From assembly GCA_014649555.1 (NCBI GenBank), contig BMTG01000012.1:62001-126000 (forward strand): a DNA stretch of 64,000 nt. Reading direction: 5' to 3'. Shown piece by piece: positions 1 through 8,004 of the stretch (position 1 is its first letter; the number at the start of each line of letters is the position of its first letter). The translations under genes were made by a program, and so were the position numbers. This DNA comes from Streptomyces globisporus. Its GTDB lineage: Bacteria > Actinomycetota > Actinomycetes > Streptomycetales > Streptomycetaceae. The notes beneath the pieces were generated by a model. It ran no database searches. It was not told the DNA's origin and worked only from the letters and a program-made list of their open reading frames with translations.

Positions 1-495
1 CGTGACGATGCCGTTCGAGAGCACCCTGAAGGCGTCCCGGTCGATGTCCGGGACGCCGAGGAGTTCGCAGATCACGGTCATCGGCAGCGGGAAGGCGAGT
101 GCGTCGACCAGGTCGGCGGAGCCCTGCGGCACCATCGCGTCGAGGAGCCGGTCGGTGATCTCGGTGACACGCGGGCGCAGCGCCTCGATGCGCCGGGCGG
201 TGAACTCGCGGACGACGAGCCGGCGCAGCCGGGTGTGGTGCGGGGCGTCCAGCTCCAGCATGTTGGCGTTGAGCGGGGCCTCCGAGGCCTTCCAGCCCCC
301 TCTGGGGCGCCAGTCCTTGCCGAGCCGCTGGTCGGCGAGGGCGGTGCGGCCCTCCTCGTGTCCGACGATCAGCCAGAGCCGTTCCAGGTGCTCGGTGCGC
401 ACGGTGTGCACCGGGCCCTCGGCACGGAGCTTGGCGTAGTACGGGTAGGGGTCGGCGGTGAAGTCCGGCACGTCGCGCAGATCGAGCTCGGCCAT
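1..495 (-). CDS. Cytochrome P450, N-terminal part (cut by window edge)
   Basis: The frame starts with ATG at 495 and runs 165 codons off the left edge, so only the N-terminal third to half is present. The start is typical of actinobacterial soluble P450s: a DFTADPYPYYAKLRAEGP opening, then LDAPHHTRLRRLVVREFT, the helix-C region whose H and R contact haem propionates, and a PMTVICELLGVP segment. The I-helix, ExxR and haem-Cys loop lie outside the window. Family assignment is firm; substrate is unknown. The gene lies 52 bp downstream of a response-regulator gene on the same strand. Confidence 0.9.
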   Translation of the reverse strand, partial: MAELDLRDVPDFTADPYPYYAKLRAEGPVHTVRTEHLERLWLIVGHEEGRTALADQRLGKDWRPRGGWKASEAPLNANMLELDAPHHTRLRRLVVREFTARRIEALRPRVTEITDRLLDAMVPQGSADLVDALAFPLPMTVICELLGVPDIDRDAFRVLSNGIVT

Positions 496-547
496 GGTGA
501 GCGGCCCCTCTCCCGTCGCGGCCCGCTCCGTTCCGGGCCGTTTCCCT

Positions 548-1285
548 TCACCCTAGGTGGCTCCCACCGCCGTCGTCCGTGTCGAGGAGCCCCGCATCGT
601 GGACCAACAGCGCGATCTGGACACGGTTGTTGAGTTCGAGTTTGGCGAGAATCCGTGAGACGTGGGTCTTGACGGTGGCGACGCTGAGGTAGAGGGAGGC
701 CGCGATCTCGGCGTTGGAGCCGCCGCGCCCGACGGCGACCGCGACCTCCTGCTCCCGCTCGGCGAGTTGGCCGAAACGCCCGCGTGCGCGGTGGGCGCGG
801 TCGGCCCGGTCGTCGCGCCCGCCCCCGGCGGCGCGGGCCATCAACTGACGGGTGATGGCGGGCGAGAGGACCGGGTCCCCGGCGGCGACCCGGCGGACCG
901 AGTCGACGATCCGGGCGGGCGGGGTGTCTTTCAGGACGAATCCCGCCGCCCCGGCTCGGATGGCCCGGAGCACCTGTTCATCGGCGTGGAAGGTGGTCAG
1001 GACGACGACCTCGGGGGCGTCGGGATGTCGGCGCAGCCGCTCGGTCGCGGTGAGTCCGTCCATGACCGGCATCCGGATGTCCATCAGGACGACATCGGGG
1101 CGCAGCCGCTCGACCAGCTCCTCCGCCTCGACGCCGTCCGCGCCCTCCCCGACGATGTCGATGCCCTGGTCGCCGCCGAGCATCAGGGTCAGTCCCGCCC
1201 GGACCAGCGGGTCGTCGTCGACGATCAGCAGGCGGACGGGCGCGGAGAAGGCCGGGGGTGGTGTCGGGGACGCCGGGGTGTTCAT
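548..1285 (-). CDS. NarL/LuxR-family response regulator
   Basis: About 245 aa. An N-terminal receiver domain (residues 18-135) carries the acidic pair in LLIVDDDP, the phospho-acceptor Asp69 in VVLMDIRMP and the conserved Lys119 in FVLKD. A C-terminal LuxR-type helix-turn-helix (about 175-240) contains NAEIAASLYLSVATVKTHVSRIL. It is the partner of the sensor kinase encoded immediately upstream on the same strand (85 bp gap), which points to a two-gene phosphorelay acting on DNA in the cytoplasm. ATG at 1285 is preferred; a GTG at 1294 is in frame, and neither has a strong ribosome site. Target genes are unknown; the neighbouring P450 is a guess only. Confidence 0.9.
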   Translation of the reverse strand: MNTPASPTPPPAFSAPVRLLIVDDDPLVRAGLTLMLGGDQGIDIVGEGADGVEAEELVERLRPDVVLMDIRMPVMDGLTATERLRRHPDAPEVVVLTTFHADEQVLRAIRAGAAGFVLKDTPPARIVDSVRRVAAGDPVLSPAITRQLMARAAGGGRDDRADRAHRARGRFGQLAEREQEVAVAVGRGGSNAEIAASLYLSVATVKTHVSRILAKLELNNRVQIALLVHDAGLLDTDDGGGSHLG

Positions 1286-1379
1286 GACGGCCACCGTAGC
1301 CAGCCGGTGCGCGGCGCCGTTACGGCGGGCGTCACCCGTCCCCGTACGGCGGCCGTTGCTCGTTCCCGTACGGCGACGC

Positions 1380-2600
1380 TCACGCGGTGGGCCACGGCAG
1401 TCGTGCCCGGACCGCGAAGCCGCCGTCCTTCGTCGGGCCGTGCTCCAGCTCTCCCCCGGCGAGGGTGGCGCGTTCGGTGAGGCCGATGAGTCCCTGGCCG
1501 GAGCCGGGGACCCGTTCGAAGGGTTCGGTGGGGGCCGGGTTCACCACCTCGACGGTGAGGTCATCGCCGGGGCCGCCGGTGACGGTGAGGGAGACCTCGG
1601 TGCCGGGCGCGTGCTTGCGGGCGTTGGTCAGGGCCTCCTGCGCGATGCGGTAGACCGTGCGGCCGGTCGCGGCGGGGGCGTCCTGGGGTTCGGCGACCCG
1701 GTTGTCGACGGCGACCTTCATGCCCGCGAGCCGGGATTCGGCGACGAGGGCGTCCAGCGTGGCGAGGGTGGGCTGCGGCCGGTGGGCCTCGTCGGTGTCG
1801 CCGGGGCCGCGCAGGACGCCGATGATCTCGCGGAGGTCCTGGAGGGCCTCGTGGGCGCTGTCCCGGATGACGCCGGCCGCCCGGCCGACCTCGGCGGCGG
1901 GGGCGTCGGGCCGGAACTCCAGGGCCCCGGCGTGCACGCTGAGCAGGGTCAGCCGGTGGGCCAGGACGTCGTGCATCTCGCGGGCGATGGCCTCCCGGGC
2001 GAGGCGCTGGGCCTGTTCGGCGCGCAGCTCCGCCTCGGCCTCGGCGCGGCGGGCCCGTTCGCGGAGGCTGACGACGAGCTGGCGCCGGGACCGTACGGCC
2101 ATGCCCCAGCTGATCACCAGGAGGATCAGCAGGGCGCCGAAGAGGACCGAGGCGAGGAAGGACGTCGTCGGGTCGGGGCGCAGGAACGGTTGCACGGGTA
2201 CCAGGGCCAGCGCGAGCGCCCCGACCATCGCGACCGGCTTGAACGGGCGGTGGACGGCCAGGCTGAAGAGGGCGACCAGGAGGGCCCCGGCGGCCACCGG
2301 CTCGACGACGGACACGAGGGTCAGGGCGACGGCGAGGGCGACGGGCCAGCGGCGCCGGAGCCAGAGGGCGCAGCAGGCCAGCGCGCCGACGATCGAGTCC
2401 ACGAAGACGACGACGTCGGCCGTGGTGTCGTCGGCCTCGATCGTGCCGAGGGCCAGCATGCCGATGCCCGCGGCGATGAGGAAGGCCGTGATGTCGACGG
2501 CCCAGTCCCGCACGGTCCGCCGCGTCCGGACCCGGTCGTCCGGCAGCTCGGGGCCGGCCATCGCCGACGGGAGCAGCCAGCGGTACTCGGTGCGCGTCAT
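1380..2600 (-). CDS. Membrane sensor histidine kinase (HisKA_3 type)
   Basis: A 406-aa kinase. Residues about 33-165 form several hydrophobic segments that match the DUF-type membrane sensor of streptomycete kinases, with no large extracellular loop. The HisKA_3 dimerisation helix carries the phosphorylated His210 in REMHDVLAHRLTLLSVHAG. A HATPase_c domain follows, with the N-box in YRIAQEALTNARKHA and a G-box GSGQGLIGLTERA near the end. It should autophosphorylate and pass phosphate to the response regulator encoded 85 bp downstream. The signal sensed cannot be read from the sequence. Confidence 0.92.
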   Translation of the reverse strand: MTRTEYRWLLPSAMAGPELPDDRVRTRRTVRDWAVDITAFLIAAGIGMLALGTIEADDTTADVVVFVDSIVGALACCALWLRRRWPVALAVALTLVSVVEPVAAGALLVALFSLAVHRPFKPVAMVGALALALVPVQPFLRPDPTTSFLASVLFGALLILLVISWGMAVRSRRQLVVSLRERARRAEAEAELRAEQAQRLAREAIAREMHDVLAHRLTLLSVHAGALEFRPDAPAAEVGRAAGVIRDSAHEALQDLREIIGVLRGPGDTDEAHRPQPTLATLDALVAESRLAGMKVAVDNRVAEPQDAPAATGRTVYRIAQEALTNARKHAPGTEVSLTVTGGPGDDLTVEVVNPAPTEPFERVPGSGQGLIGLTERATLAGGELEHGPTKDGGFAVRARLPWPTA

Positions 2601-2675
2601 GTCGACAAAGTTACGCAGCCGGACGGCCCGAAAGGGCTCCGAGCGGCACGGGAGCTACCAAAGTCGCACCCTGCG

Positions 2676-3911
2676 CTACTTTCGGCGCGGCGGACGGGAC
2701 CGGTGGCCGACGCGGCGGGCGCGGAGCGGGCGGGAGGCTCGGCCCATGAAGAAAATCGTCGAGACGATCGGGTTCCTCGTCTTCATCCAGGGCGCGGGCG
2801 GGCTGCTGTACGAGTGGACGGGCTGGTTCCGTTTCTGGACGCTGGTGCGGCACGTCGACTTCCTCAGCGACCGCACGCTCTTCGTCAACATCGTGCTGAT
2901 CGTGGCGGGGGCCGCCGTGATGATCGCGGCGGATTCGATCAAGACCTGACCCGGACGCCCCAGGGGGTGTCCGGCGGATCGGGGCCGGGCACCCCCGAGG
3001 GCGGCGCGCCGCCCCCACGCGGTGCCCGCCAGGACGAGAACGGCCCCGGCCACCCCCAGGGCGCCGAGCTGTTCCCCGCCGAGGCTGATGCCGACGGCGG
3101 CGGCCCACAGCGGTTCCGTTCCGAGCAGCAGGCTGACCCGGGACGGCGAGGTGCGGCGTACGGACCACATCTGCACGAAGAACGCGAACAGCGTGCAGAA
3201 CACCGAGAGGAAGACGAGGCCCGCCCACTCCCGGGCGCCGAAGCCCACGGCCGTGCTCCACGGTGAGGCCCCGGTGCCGGGGAGGGCGGCGAGGACGGCG
3301 AAGACGGCGACCGCGCCGCCGAGCTGGACGGTGGTCAGGGAGAGCGAGTCGGCGTCCCGTACCGCCTTGATCCGGGCCATGGCCAGGACGTGGACCGTAC
3401 GGGCGAGGGCGGCGAGCAGCATCAGGAGGTCGCCGGCCGAGGGGCTGGTGAATCCGCCGCCCTGGGTCAGCAGGACGACCCCGGCGACGGAGAGTCCGGC
3501 CGCGGCGACGAATCCGGCCGAGGGGCGGACGCGGGTCACGGCGGCCTCGGCCAGCGGTGTGAAGATCATGGTCAGGCTGATGATCAGCCCGGCGTTGGTG
3601 GCGGAGGTGTGCACCACTCCGTACGTCTCCAGCAGGAAGATCCCGCTCAGCACCAGACCCAGCACTCCGGCGCCCCGCCACTGCGCACCGGTCAGCGCCC
3701 GCAGCTTGCGCCATCCGACCGCCACGAGCACCGGCAGCACGATCGCGAAGCGCAGGACGAGCACGGCGACGACGGTGTATGTGGTGGTGATGCCCTTGGC
3801 GGCGAGATAGCTCGCGCCCCAGACGACGGCGACCGCCAGCACGGGCAGGTCGGTGACCCAGGCGCGGCGCGGGGAGAGACTCCCCGCGGCGGACACGGCG
3901 GCAGCGGACAC
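2676..3911 (-). CDS. EamA/DMT-family transporter, C-terminus probably frameshifted
   Basis: Inner-membrane permease of the drug/metabolite transporter superfamily, two EamA repeats with about ten helices, for example VWGASYLAAKGITTTYTV near residue 30 and LLGTEPLWAAAVGISLGGEQ near residue 255. GTG at 3911 is chosen because GGGAGAA precedes it by 6 nt. As written the frame continues to 2676 (411 aa), about 90 residues longer than usual, and the tail is the antisense of a small membrane gene. Removing one C from the C5 run at 2992-2996 would instead end the protein at 2939-2941 after about 323 aa, the normal length. Divergent from a TetR gene, its likely regulator. Substrate unknown. Confidence 0.8.
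   Translation of the reverse strand: MSAAAVSAAGSLSPRRAWVTDLPVLAVAVVWGASYLAAKGITTTYTVVAVLVLRFAIVLPVLVAVGWRKLRALTGAQWRGAGVLGLVLSGIFLLETYGVVHTSATNAGLIISLTMIFTPLAEAAVTRVRPSAGFVAAAGLSVAGVVLLTQGGGFTSPSAGDLLMLLAALARTVHVLAMARIKAVRDADSLSLTTVQLGGAVAVFAVLAALPGTGASPWSTAVGFGAREWAGLVFLSVFCTLFAFFVQMWSVRRTSPSRVSLLLGTEPLWAAAVGISLGGEQLGALGVAGAVLVLAGTAWGRRAALGGARPRSAGHPLGRPGQVLIESAAIITAAPATISTMLTKSVRSLRKSTCRTSVQKRNQPVHSYSSPPAPWMKTRNPIVSTIFFMGRASRPLRARRVGHRSRPPRRK
2746..2949 (+). CDS. Small two-helix membrane protein
   Basis: A 67-aa protein beginning MKKIVETIGFLVFIQGAGG, with two predicted membrane helices (about residues 6-22 and 47-62) and a short charged loop with aromatic residues between them. A good ribosome site (GGGAGG) lies 8 nt before the ATG. 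Function is unknown; I believe similar short proteins occur in other streptomycetes, but this is memory, not a search. It faces the EamA gene, whose open frame on the other strand runs right across it (see that entry). The hydrophobic pattern and ribosome site make it more credible than the antisense C-terminus. Confidence 0.7.
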   Translation: MKKIVETIGFLVFIQGAGGLLYEWTGWFRFWTLVRHVDFLSDRTLFVNIVLIVAGAAVMIAADSIKT

Positions 3912-4096
3912 GTGGTTCTCCCGGGTTCTCCACGGAATGTGATGTGGAGACCTCACCGGCTCGCACGCGGAGTGATCACGCTACCCGCCGGGTTCCGGGG
4001 AAGGGAACACCTGTCTCAGCGGTCGGATCGCTCCCGGGCGCCTCCCGCCGCTCCCTAGACTGACGCATCGGTAACGCTGAGGCACGGAGTGGTCAC

Positions 4097-4738
4097 ATGG
4101 CGTCGGTAAGAGCGGACGGGCGGGTCGAGCGGGGGAACCAGACCCGGCAGTTGGTCCTGGGGCGGGCGGTGCAGATCGCCTCGGTCGAAGGTCTTGAGGG
4201 CCTGTCGCTGGGACGGCTGGCCACCGAGCTCGGGCTGAGCAAGAGCGGGGTGTTCGCGCTGTTCGGCTCGAAGGAGGGGCTCCAGCTGGCCACCGTGCGG
4301 GGAGCGGTGGCCGTCTACGTCGACCATGTGCTGCGCCCCACCCGGTCGGTGCCGCCGGGGCTGGGCCGGGTCTGGCGGATGTGCGAGGCGTGGATCGCGT
4401 ACTCCCGCGAGCGGGTGTTCCGGGGCGGCTGCTTCTTCTACGCCGCCACCGCCGAGTTCGACGCCCGCAGCGGCCGGGTGCACGACGCCCTGGCGTCCGC
4501 GCAGACGGGCTGGGTCACCTTCGTGGAGGAGACGATCGAGGAGGCCAGGGCCGCCGGGGAGCTGGCCGGGGACACCGACGTGTGCCAGCTGGCGTTCGAG
4601 GTGATCGCCCTGCTGGAGCTGGCCAACGCCGAGTCGGTGCTCCAGAACAACAACCACGGCTACGACAAGGCGGCCCGCGCCATCCTGGCCCGCCTGCGGG
4701 CGGCGGCGACGGACCCCGCGCGGCTGCCGTTACGGTGA
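4097..4738 (+). CDS. TetR/AcrR-family regulator
   Basis: A 213-aa repressor-type protein. The N-terminal helix-turn-helix spans about residues 35-60 (LSLGRLATELGLSKSGVFALF, ending in GSKEGL, typical of TetR). The C-terminal ligand domain is of the kind seen in AcrR-like proteins with a C-rich RGGCFFYAATAEF segment. It is divergent from the EamA transporter with 185 bp between starts, the standard arrangement for a TetR repressor that controls an exporter and itself. I did not find a convincing palindrome in that gap. Confidence 0.88.
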   Translation: MASVRADGRVERGNQTRQLVLGRAVQIASVEGLEGLSLGRLATELGLSKSGVFALFGSKEGLQLATVRGAVAVYVDHVLRPTRSVPPGLGRVWRMCEAWIAYSRERVFRGGCFFYAATAEFDARSGRVHDALASAQTGWVTFVEETIEEARAAGELAGDTDVCQLAFEVIALLELANAESVLQNNNHGYDKAARAILARLRAAATDPARLPLR

Positions 4739-4803
4739 GCGGCCCCGGGCTGCGGTAGGCGTCCGATACCCGCCGGTGCGCGGGCCCCGGCGCGCGTTTG
4801 CTG

Positions 4804-4832
4804 GGGGATGCCGTCGGTGCGACGGCGTCCCC
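4804..4832 (+). promoter_or_regulatory. Hairpin just before the SDR ribosome site
   Basis: The arms GGGGATGCCGTC (4804-4815) and GACGGCGTCCCC (4821-4832) pair across a 5-nt loop with one G-T pair. The hairpin ends only about 6 nt before the GAGGA ribosome site of the SDR gene. It could be the tail of the tetR transcript terminator or a 5' leader structure that affects translation; there is no T-run. Confidence 0.4.
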
Positions 4833-4849
4833 GTCAGCGAGGAACAACC

Positions 4850-5665
4850 ATGTCCAGCAACGCTTCCAGCACCCCGTCCGGATCCCTGTCCGGCACCGCT
4901 CCCGCCACCGTTCCCGCCGCCGTTCCAGTCGGCCTTCCGCACCGGGCCGCCCTGGTCACCGGGGGCAGCCGGGGCATCGGCGCCGCGATCGCGCTGCGGC
5001 TCGCCCAGGACGGCGCCGACGTCGCCGTCACCTACGTCCAGGACGAGGAGGCGGCCCGTGCGGTCGTCGCGAAGATCGAGGGCTTCGGCCGCCGGGGCGT
5101 CGCCCTGCGCTGCGACGCGGCGGACGCCGACGCGGCCGCCGACGCCGTGCACCGGGCGGCGGACGCGCTCGGCCGGCTGGACATCCTGGTCAACAACGCG
5201 GGCATCGGCGTCCTCGGCCCGATCGCCGCACTCTCCGGGCCTGACGTGGACCGGACGCTGACGGTGAACGTACGAGCGGTCTTCCTCGCCTGCCGGGCGG
5301 CGGCGGACCGGCTGGCCGACGGCGGCCGCGTCATCTCCGTGGGTTCCGCCCTGAGCCGGTACGCGGGCGGACCCGGCTCCACCCTCTACGGGCTCAGCAA
5401 GTCCGCGCTGACCGGGCTGACCAAGCCGCTCGCCCGGGAGCTGGGGCCGCGCGGCATCACCGTGAACGTGATCCAGCCGGGGGCCGTGGACACCGATCTC
5501 AACCCGGCCGACGGTCCGCTGGCCGAGGGCCAGCGCGCGGCGAACGCGCTGGGCCGCTTCGGCACGACGGAAGAGATCGCCTCGCTCGTCGCCTACCTGG
5601 TGAGCGCCGAGGCGGGCTTCATCACGGGCACGGAGCTCGTCGCGGACGGCGGCCACGCGGCCTGA
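4850..5665 (+). CDS. SDR-family NAD(P)-dependent oxidoreductase
   Basis: A 271-aa classical short-chain dehydrogenase/reductase. It has the nucleotide-binding TGGSRGIG motif at residues 37-44, NNAG at 115-118, and a catalytic Ser166-Tyr180-Lys184 set in the order expected (YGLSK). The C-terminus FITGTELVADGGHAA is the usual SDR ending. The ATG at 4850 has GAGGA 7 nt upstream. Cytoplasmic; likely reduces a ketone or oxidises an alcohol, but the substrate cannot be inferred. An aldo/keto reductase gene follows after a strong terminator, so they are probably separate units. Confidence 0.92.
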   Translation: MSSNASSTPSGSLSGTAPATVPAAVPVGLPHRAALVTGGSRGIGAAIALRLAQDGADVAVTYVQDEEAARAVVAKIEGFGRRGVALRCDAADADAAADAVHRAADALGRLDILVNNAGIGVLGPIAALSGPDVDRTLTVNVRAVFLACRAAADRLADGGRVISVGSALSRYAGGPGSTLYGLSKSALTGLTKPLARELGPRGITVNVIQPGAVDTDLNPADGPLAEGQRAANALGRFGTTEEIASLVAYLVSAEAGFITGTELVADGGHAA

Positions 5666-5722
5666 GCACCGCCGCCCGGGCGTACGCGGGGGCGTCCTCC
5701 CGGCTCACCCGTGGCCCACAGC

Positions 5723-5756
5723 CCGGGGGAGCGCGCCCCGGGGCGCGCTCCCCCGG
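5723..5756. terminator. Perfect 34-bp palindrome after the SDR gene
   Basis: CCGGGGGAGCGCGCC followed by its exact reverse complement with a CCGG centre. It lies 58 bp after the SDR stop and before the aldo/keto reductase gene. High-GC hairpins without U-tracts are common streptomycete terminators. Confidence 0.75.
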
Positions 5757-5836
5757 CGTACGCCCGGCTGCCCCCTACCGGCCTCGCCCCTACGCTGGCC
5801 GGGACGGGGCAGCGAGGGGAAGGACAGGACCAGTAC

Positions 5837-6667
5837 ATGTCCGGCACACCGGTTCACACGCTCAACGACGGCACACGGCTCCCCGCGGTGGGGCTCGGCA
5901 CCTACCCGCTGGACGACGCGGCGGCCGAGGAGGCCGTCGCCGGGGCCCTGGAGCTGGGCTACCGGCTGGTCGACACGGCCCTCAACTACGGCAACGAGAC
6001 CGGTACCGGCAGGGGCATCGCCCGCAGCGGCGTCCCCCGCGAGGAGGTCGTCGTCACCACGAAGGTGCCCGGCCGGCATCAGGGGTACGAGGAGACGCTC
6101 GCCTCGTTCGAGGAGTCACGGGCCCGTCTGGGCGTCGAGTACGTCGACCTGTATCTGATCCACTGGCCGCTTCCCCGCGTGGACAAGTACGTGGATACCT
6201 GGAAGGCGATGATCCGGCTCCGCGAGGACGGTCTCGTCCGCTCGATCGGCGTCTCCAACTTCACCGCCGCGCATCTGGAACGGCTGGAGCGTGAGACGGG
6301 GGTGCTGCCCTCGGTGAACCAGATCGAGATGCATCCGCTGCTTCCGCAGGAGGAGTTGCGGGCGGTGCACGCGGCGAAGGGCATCGTCACGGAGAGCTGG
6401 AGCCCGCTGGCCCGGGGCCGGGAGGTGCTGGAGGACCCCTCGATCGTGGCGATCGCGGACGACCACGGGGTGACGCCCGGCCAGGTGGTGCTGCGCTGGC
6501 ACACCCAGGTGGGCGCGGTGCCGATCCCGAAGTCGGCGGATCCGGGACGGCAGCGCGAGAACCTGGATCTGTTCGGGTTCGAGCTGACGGCGCAGGAGTT
6601 GACGACGATCGCGTCCGGGCGGCAGCGGCGGTTCGGCGGCGACCCGGAGTCCCACGAGGAGTTCTGA
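5837..6667 (+). CDS. Aldo/keto reductase
   Basis: A 276-aa NADPH-dependent reductase of the AKR5-like 2,5-diketo-gluconate reductase group. The catalytic tetrad is visible: Asp46 and Tyr51 in VDTALNYGNE, Lys76 in TTKVPG and His109 in LYLIHWPLP. The SIGVSNF signature and the cofactor-binding IPKSADPGRQRENLDLF follow. ATG at 5837 is chosen over an upstream in-frame codon because an AGGAC site is 6 nt away and homologues start at this point. Substrate unknown. Confidence 0.92.
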   Translation: MSGTPVHTLNDGTRLPAVGLGTYPLDDAAAEEAVAGALELGYRLVDTALNYGNETGTGRGIARSGVPREEVVVTTKVPGRHQGYEETLASFEESRARLGVEYVDLYLIHWPLPRVDKYVDTWKAMIRLREDGLVRSIGVSNFTAAHLERLERETGVLPSVNQIEMHPLLPQEELRAVHAAKGIVTESWSPLARGREVLEDPSIVAIADDHGVTPGQVVLRWHTQVGAVPIPKSADPGRQRENLDLFGFELTAQELTTIASGRQRRFGGDPESHEEF

Positions 6668-6703
6668 GCTCGCTCCTGCGGCACCTGCCTTCGCGCAACG
6701 ACC

Positions 6704-6749
6704 GGCCCGGGTGCACCGCGATCCCCCTGCGATCGCGGTGCGCCCGGCC
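6704..6749. terminator. Convergent terminator between AKR and allantoicase genes
   Basis: Arms GCACCGCGATC and GATCGCGGTGC pair perfectly, extended by imperfect GGCCCGG/CCGGGCC ends, in the gap between two convergent genes. It can serve both strands. Confidence 0.7.
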
Positions 6750-6766
6750 CTGTGCCCTGCTCGGGG

Positions 6767-7888
6767 TCAGCCGCCGAGCTCCCGGTGACGGGCCGCGAGG
6801 GCGGCCGCGCCCTCGTCGGTGAGCGATCCGTACAGCCGGAGCCGCGAGATGCCGCCGTCCGGGAAGATGTCGATCCGTACGTGGGTGGCGCGGACGGTCC
6901 CGTCGAGCACGAAGCGGTGGTTGGTGTCGGGCTGGAGGCGGGTCCGGGGCAGGACCTCCGTCCAGTCGCCGTCCTCGCCGTCCCGTACCGAAAGGCTCGC
7001 CCAGCCCGCCGAGTTGCCCTTGAGGTAGGCGGTGTCGATCTCGACGGCCCGGATCCCGGACCGGGCGGCGAGCCGGTAGCTGATCCAGTCGTTGCCCTTG
7101 TCGCGCCGGCGGCGGGTCTCCCAGCCGTCGTCCATCTTGCGGGAGCGGCCGGGCTGGATGGTGTTGGTGGCCGGGGAGTAGAAGCGGTCGGAGGCGTCCT
7201 CGACCTGGCCGCCGTTCTCCAGGGCCGCAAGGTCGAACGTACCGAGGGCGGCGAGCCACGCGGGGTCCGGGGCGACCTCTCCGTACACGCGCAGCCGGGC
7301 GATCCCACCGTCCGGGTGCTGGTTGACCCGCAGGTGGGTGAAGCGCTGCTCGGCGTCGACAGCGAAGCCGTTGGCCGCGTGGCCGCCGACCGCCGTACGG
7401 GGGACGAGCGTCGTCCACTTCACGTCGGGGGCGAGGAGGTCCTCGGGGGACGGGGAGCCGGGCAGGGCGACGGCCTCGACGGAGACCGCCTGCGGGTAGT
7501 TGCCGCGGAAGTGGGCGGTGTCCAGGACGATGCCCCGGATGACGCCGGGCGCACCGAGGCGGACGAGGGCCCAGTCGTGGTCGTCGGCGGTGGGGTGCGG
7601 CTCGGCGGCGCTGACGCCGCGTCGGCGGCGGGTCTCCCAGCCGTCCATGATCTTGCCCTTGTGGCCGAAGTGCTCCGGGTCGAAGACGGCGGGCTCGGGC
7701 TTGAGGAGGTTCTCGCGCTCGGCGAAGAACTCGTCGTTGGCCGCGATGACCCCGGCGCCGAGCCGGCGGTCGGCCAGGTCGACGAGGTGGGTGAAGGGGA
7801 AGTCGGCGGTGCGGTGGTCGGCGTACGGGTCGCCGCCGCCGTAGGGGCTGGCGTCGCCGGTGAAGCGGGGTATCGAGGCGTCCGTCAT
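6767..7888 (-). CDS. alc: Allantoicase
   Basis: Hydrolyses allantoate to ureidoglycolate and urea (EC 3.5.3.4) in the urate-to-glyoxylate pathway. The 373-aa length matches the family. The protein shows two tandem allantoicase repeats, each with the landmark MDGWETRRRR (near residue 83) and MDDGWETRRRRD (near residue 247), and an N-terminal DLADRRLGAGVIAANDEFFA. It lies downstream of the allantoinase gene on the same strand with a 116-bp gap holding short GGGCCGGTC repeats, so the two are probably one operon driven from the promoter near 9400. Confidence 0.96.
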   Translation of the reverse strand: MTDASIPRFTGDASPYGGGDPYADHRTADFPFTHLVDLADRRLGAGVIAANDEFFAERENLLKPEPAVFDPEHFGHKGKIMDGWETRRRRGVSAAEPHPTADDHDWALVRLGAPGVIRGIVLDTAHFRGNYPQAVSVEAVALPGSPSPEDLLAPDVKWTTLVPRTAVGGHAANGFAVDAEQRFTHLRVNQHPDGGIARLRVYGEVAPDPAWLAALGTFDLAALENGGQVEDASDRFYSPATNTIQPGRSRKMDDGWETRRRRDKGNDWISYRLAARSGIRAVEIDTAYLKGNSAGWASLSVRDGEDGDWTEVLPRTRLQPDTNHRFVLDGTVRATHVRIDIFPDGGISRLRLYGSLTDEGAAALAARHRELGG

Positions 7889-8004
7889 GGTCGAGGGGTC
7901 CTTTCGGGCACGGGCGGTGGTCGCGTTCCGCGTTCGCGGAGGGGCCGGTCGGGCCGGTCGGGCCGGTCAGCGGTACCGGCCGAGGGGAGGCCGGTCGGGC
8001 CGGT

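Noticed and set aside
852-3266. An 804-codon open frame on the plus strand
   Set aside because: It is antisense to the response regulator, kinase and EamA genes, rich in Gly/Arg/Asp from GC-skewed codons, and has no family motif. It is a high-GC shadow frame.
7920-7970. TCCGCGTTCGCGGA palindrome as another AllR site before allantoicase
   Set aside because: It lacks the TTCCG-N5-CGGAA register and a partner at 21 bp, and lies inside the allB-alc gap next to simple GGGCCGGTC repeats.
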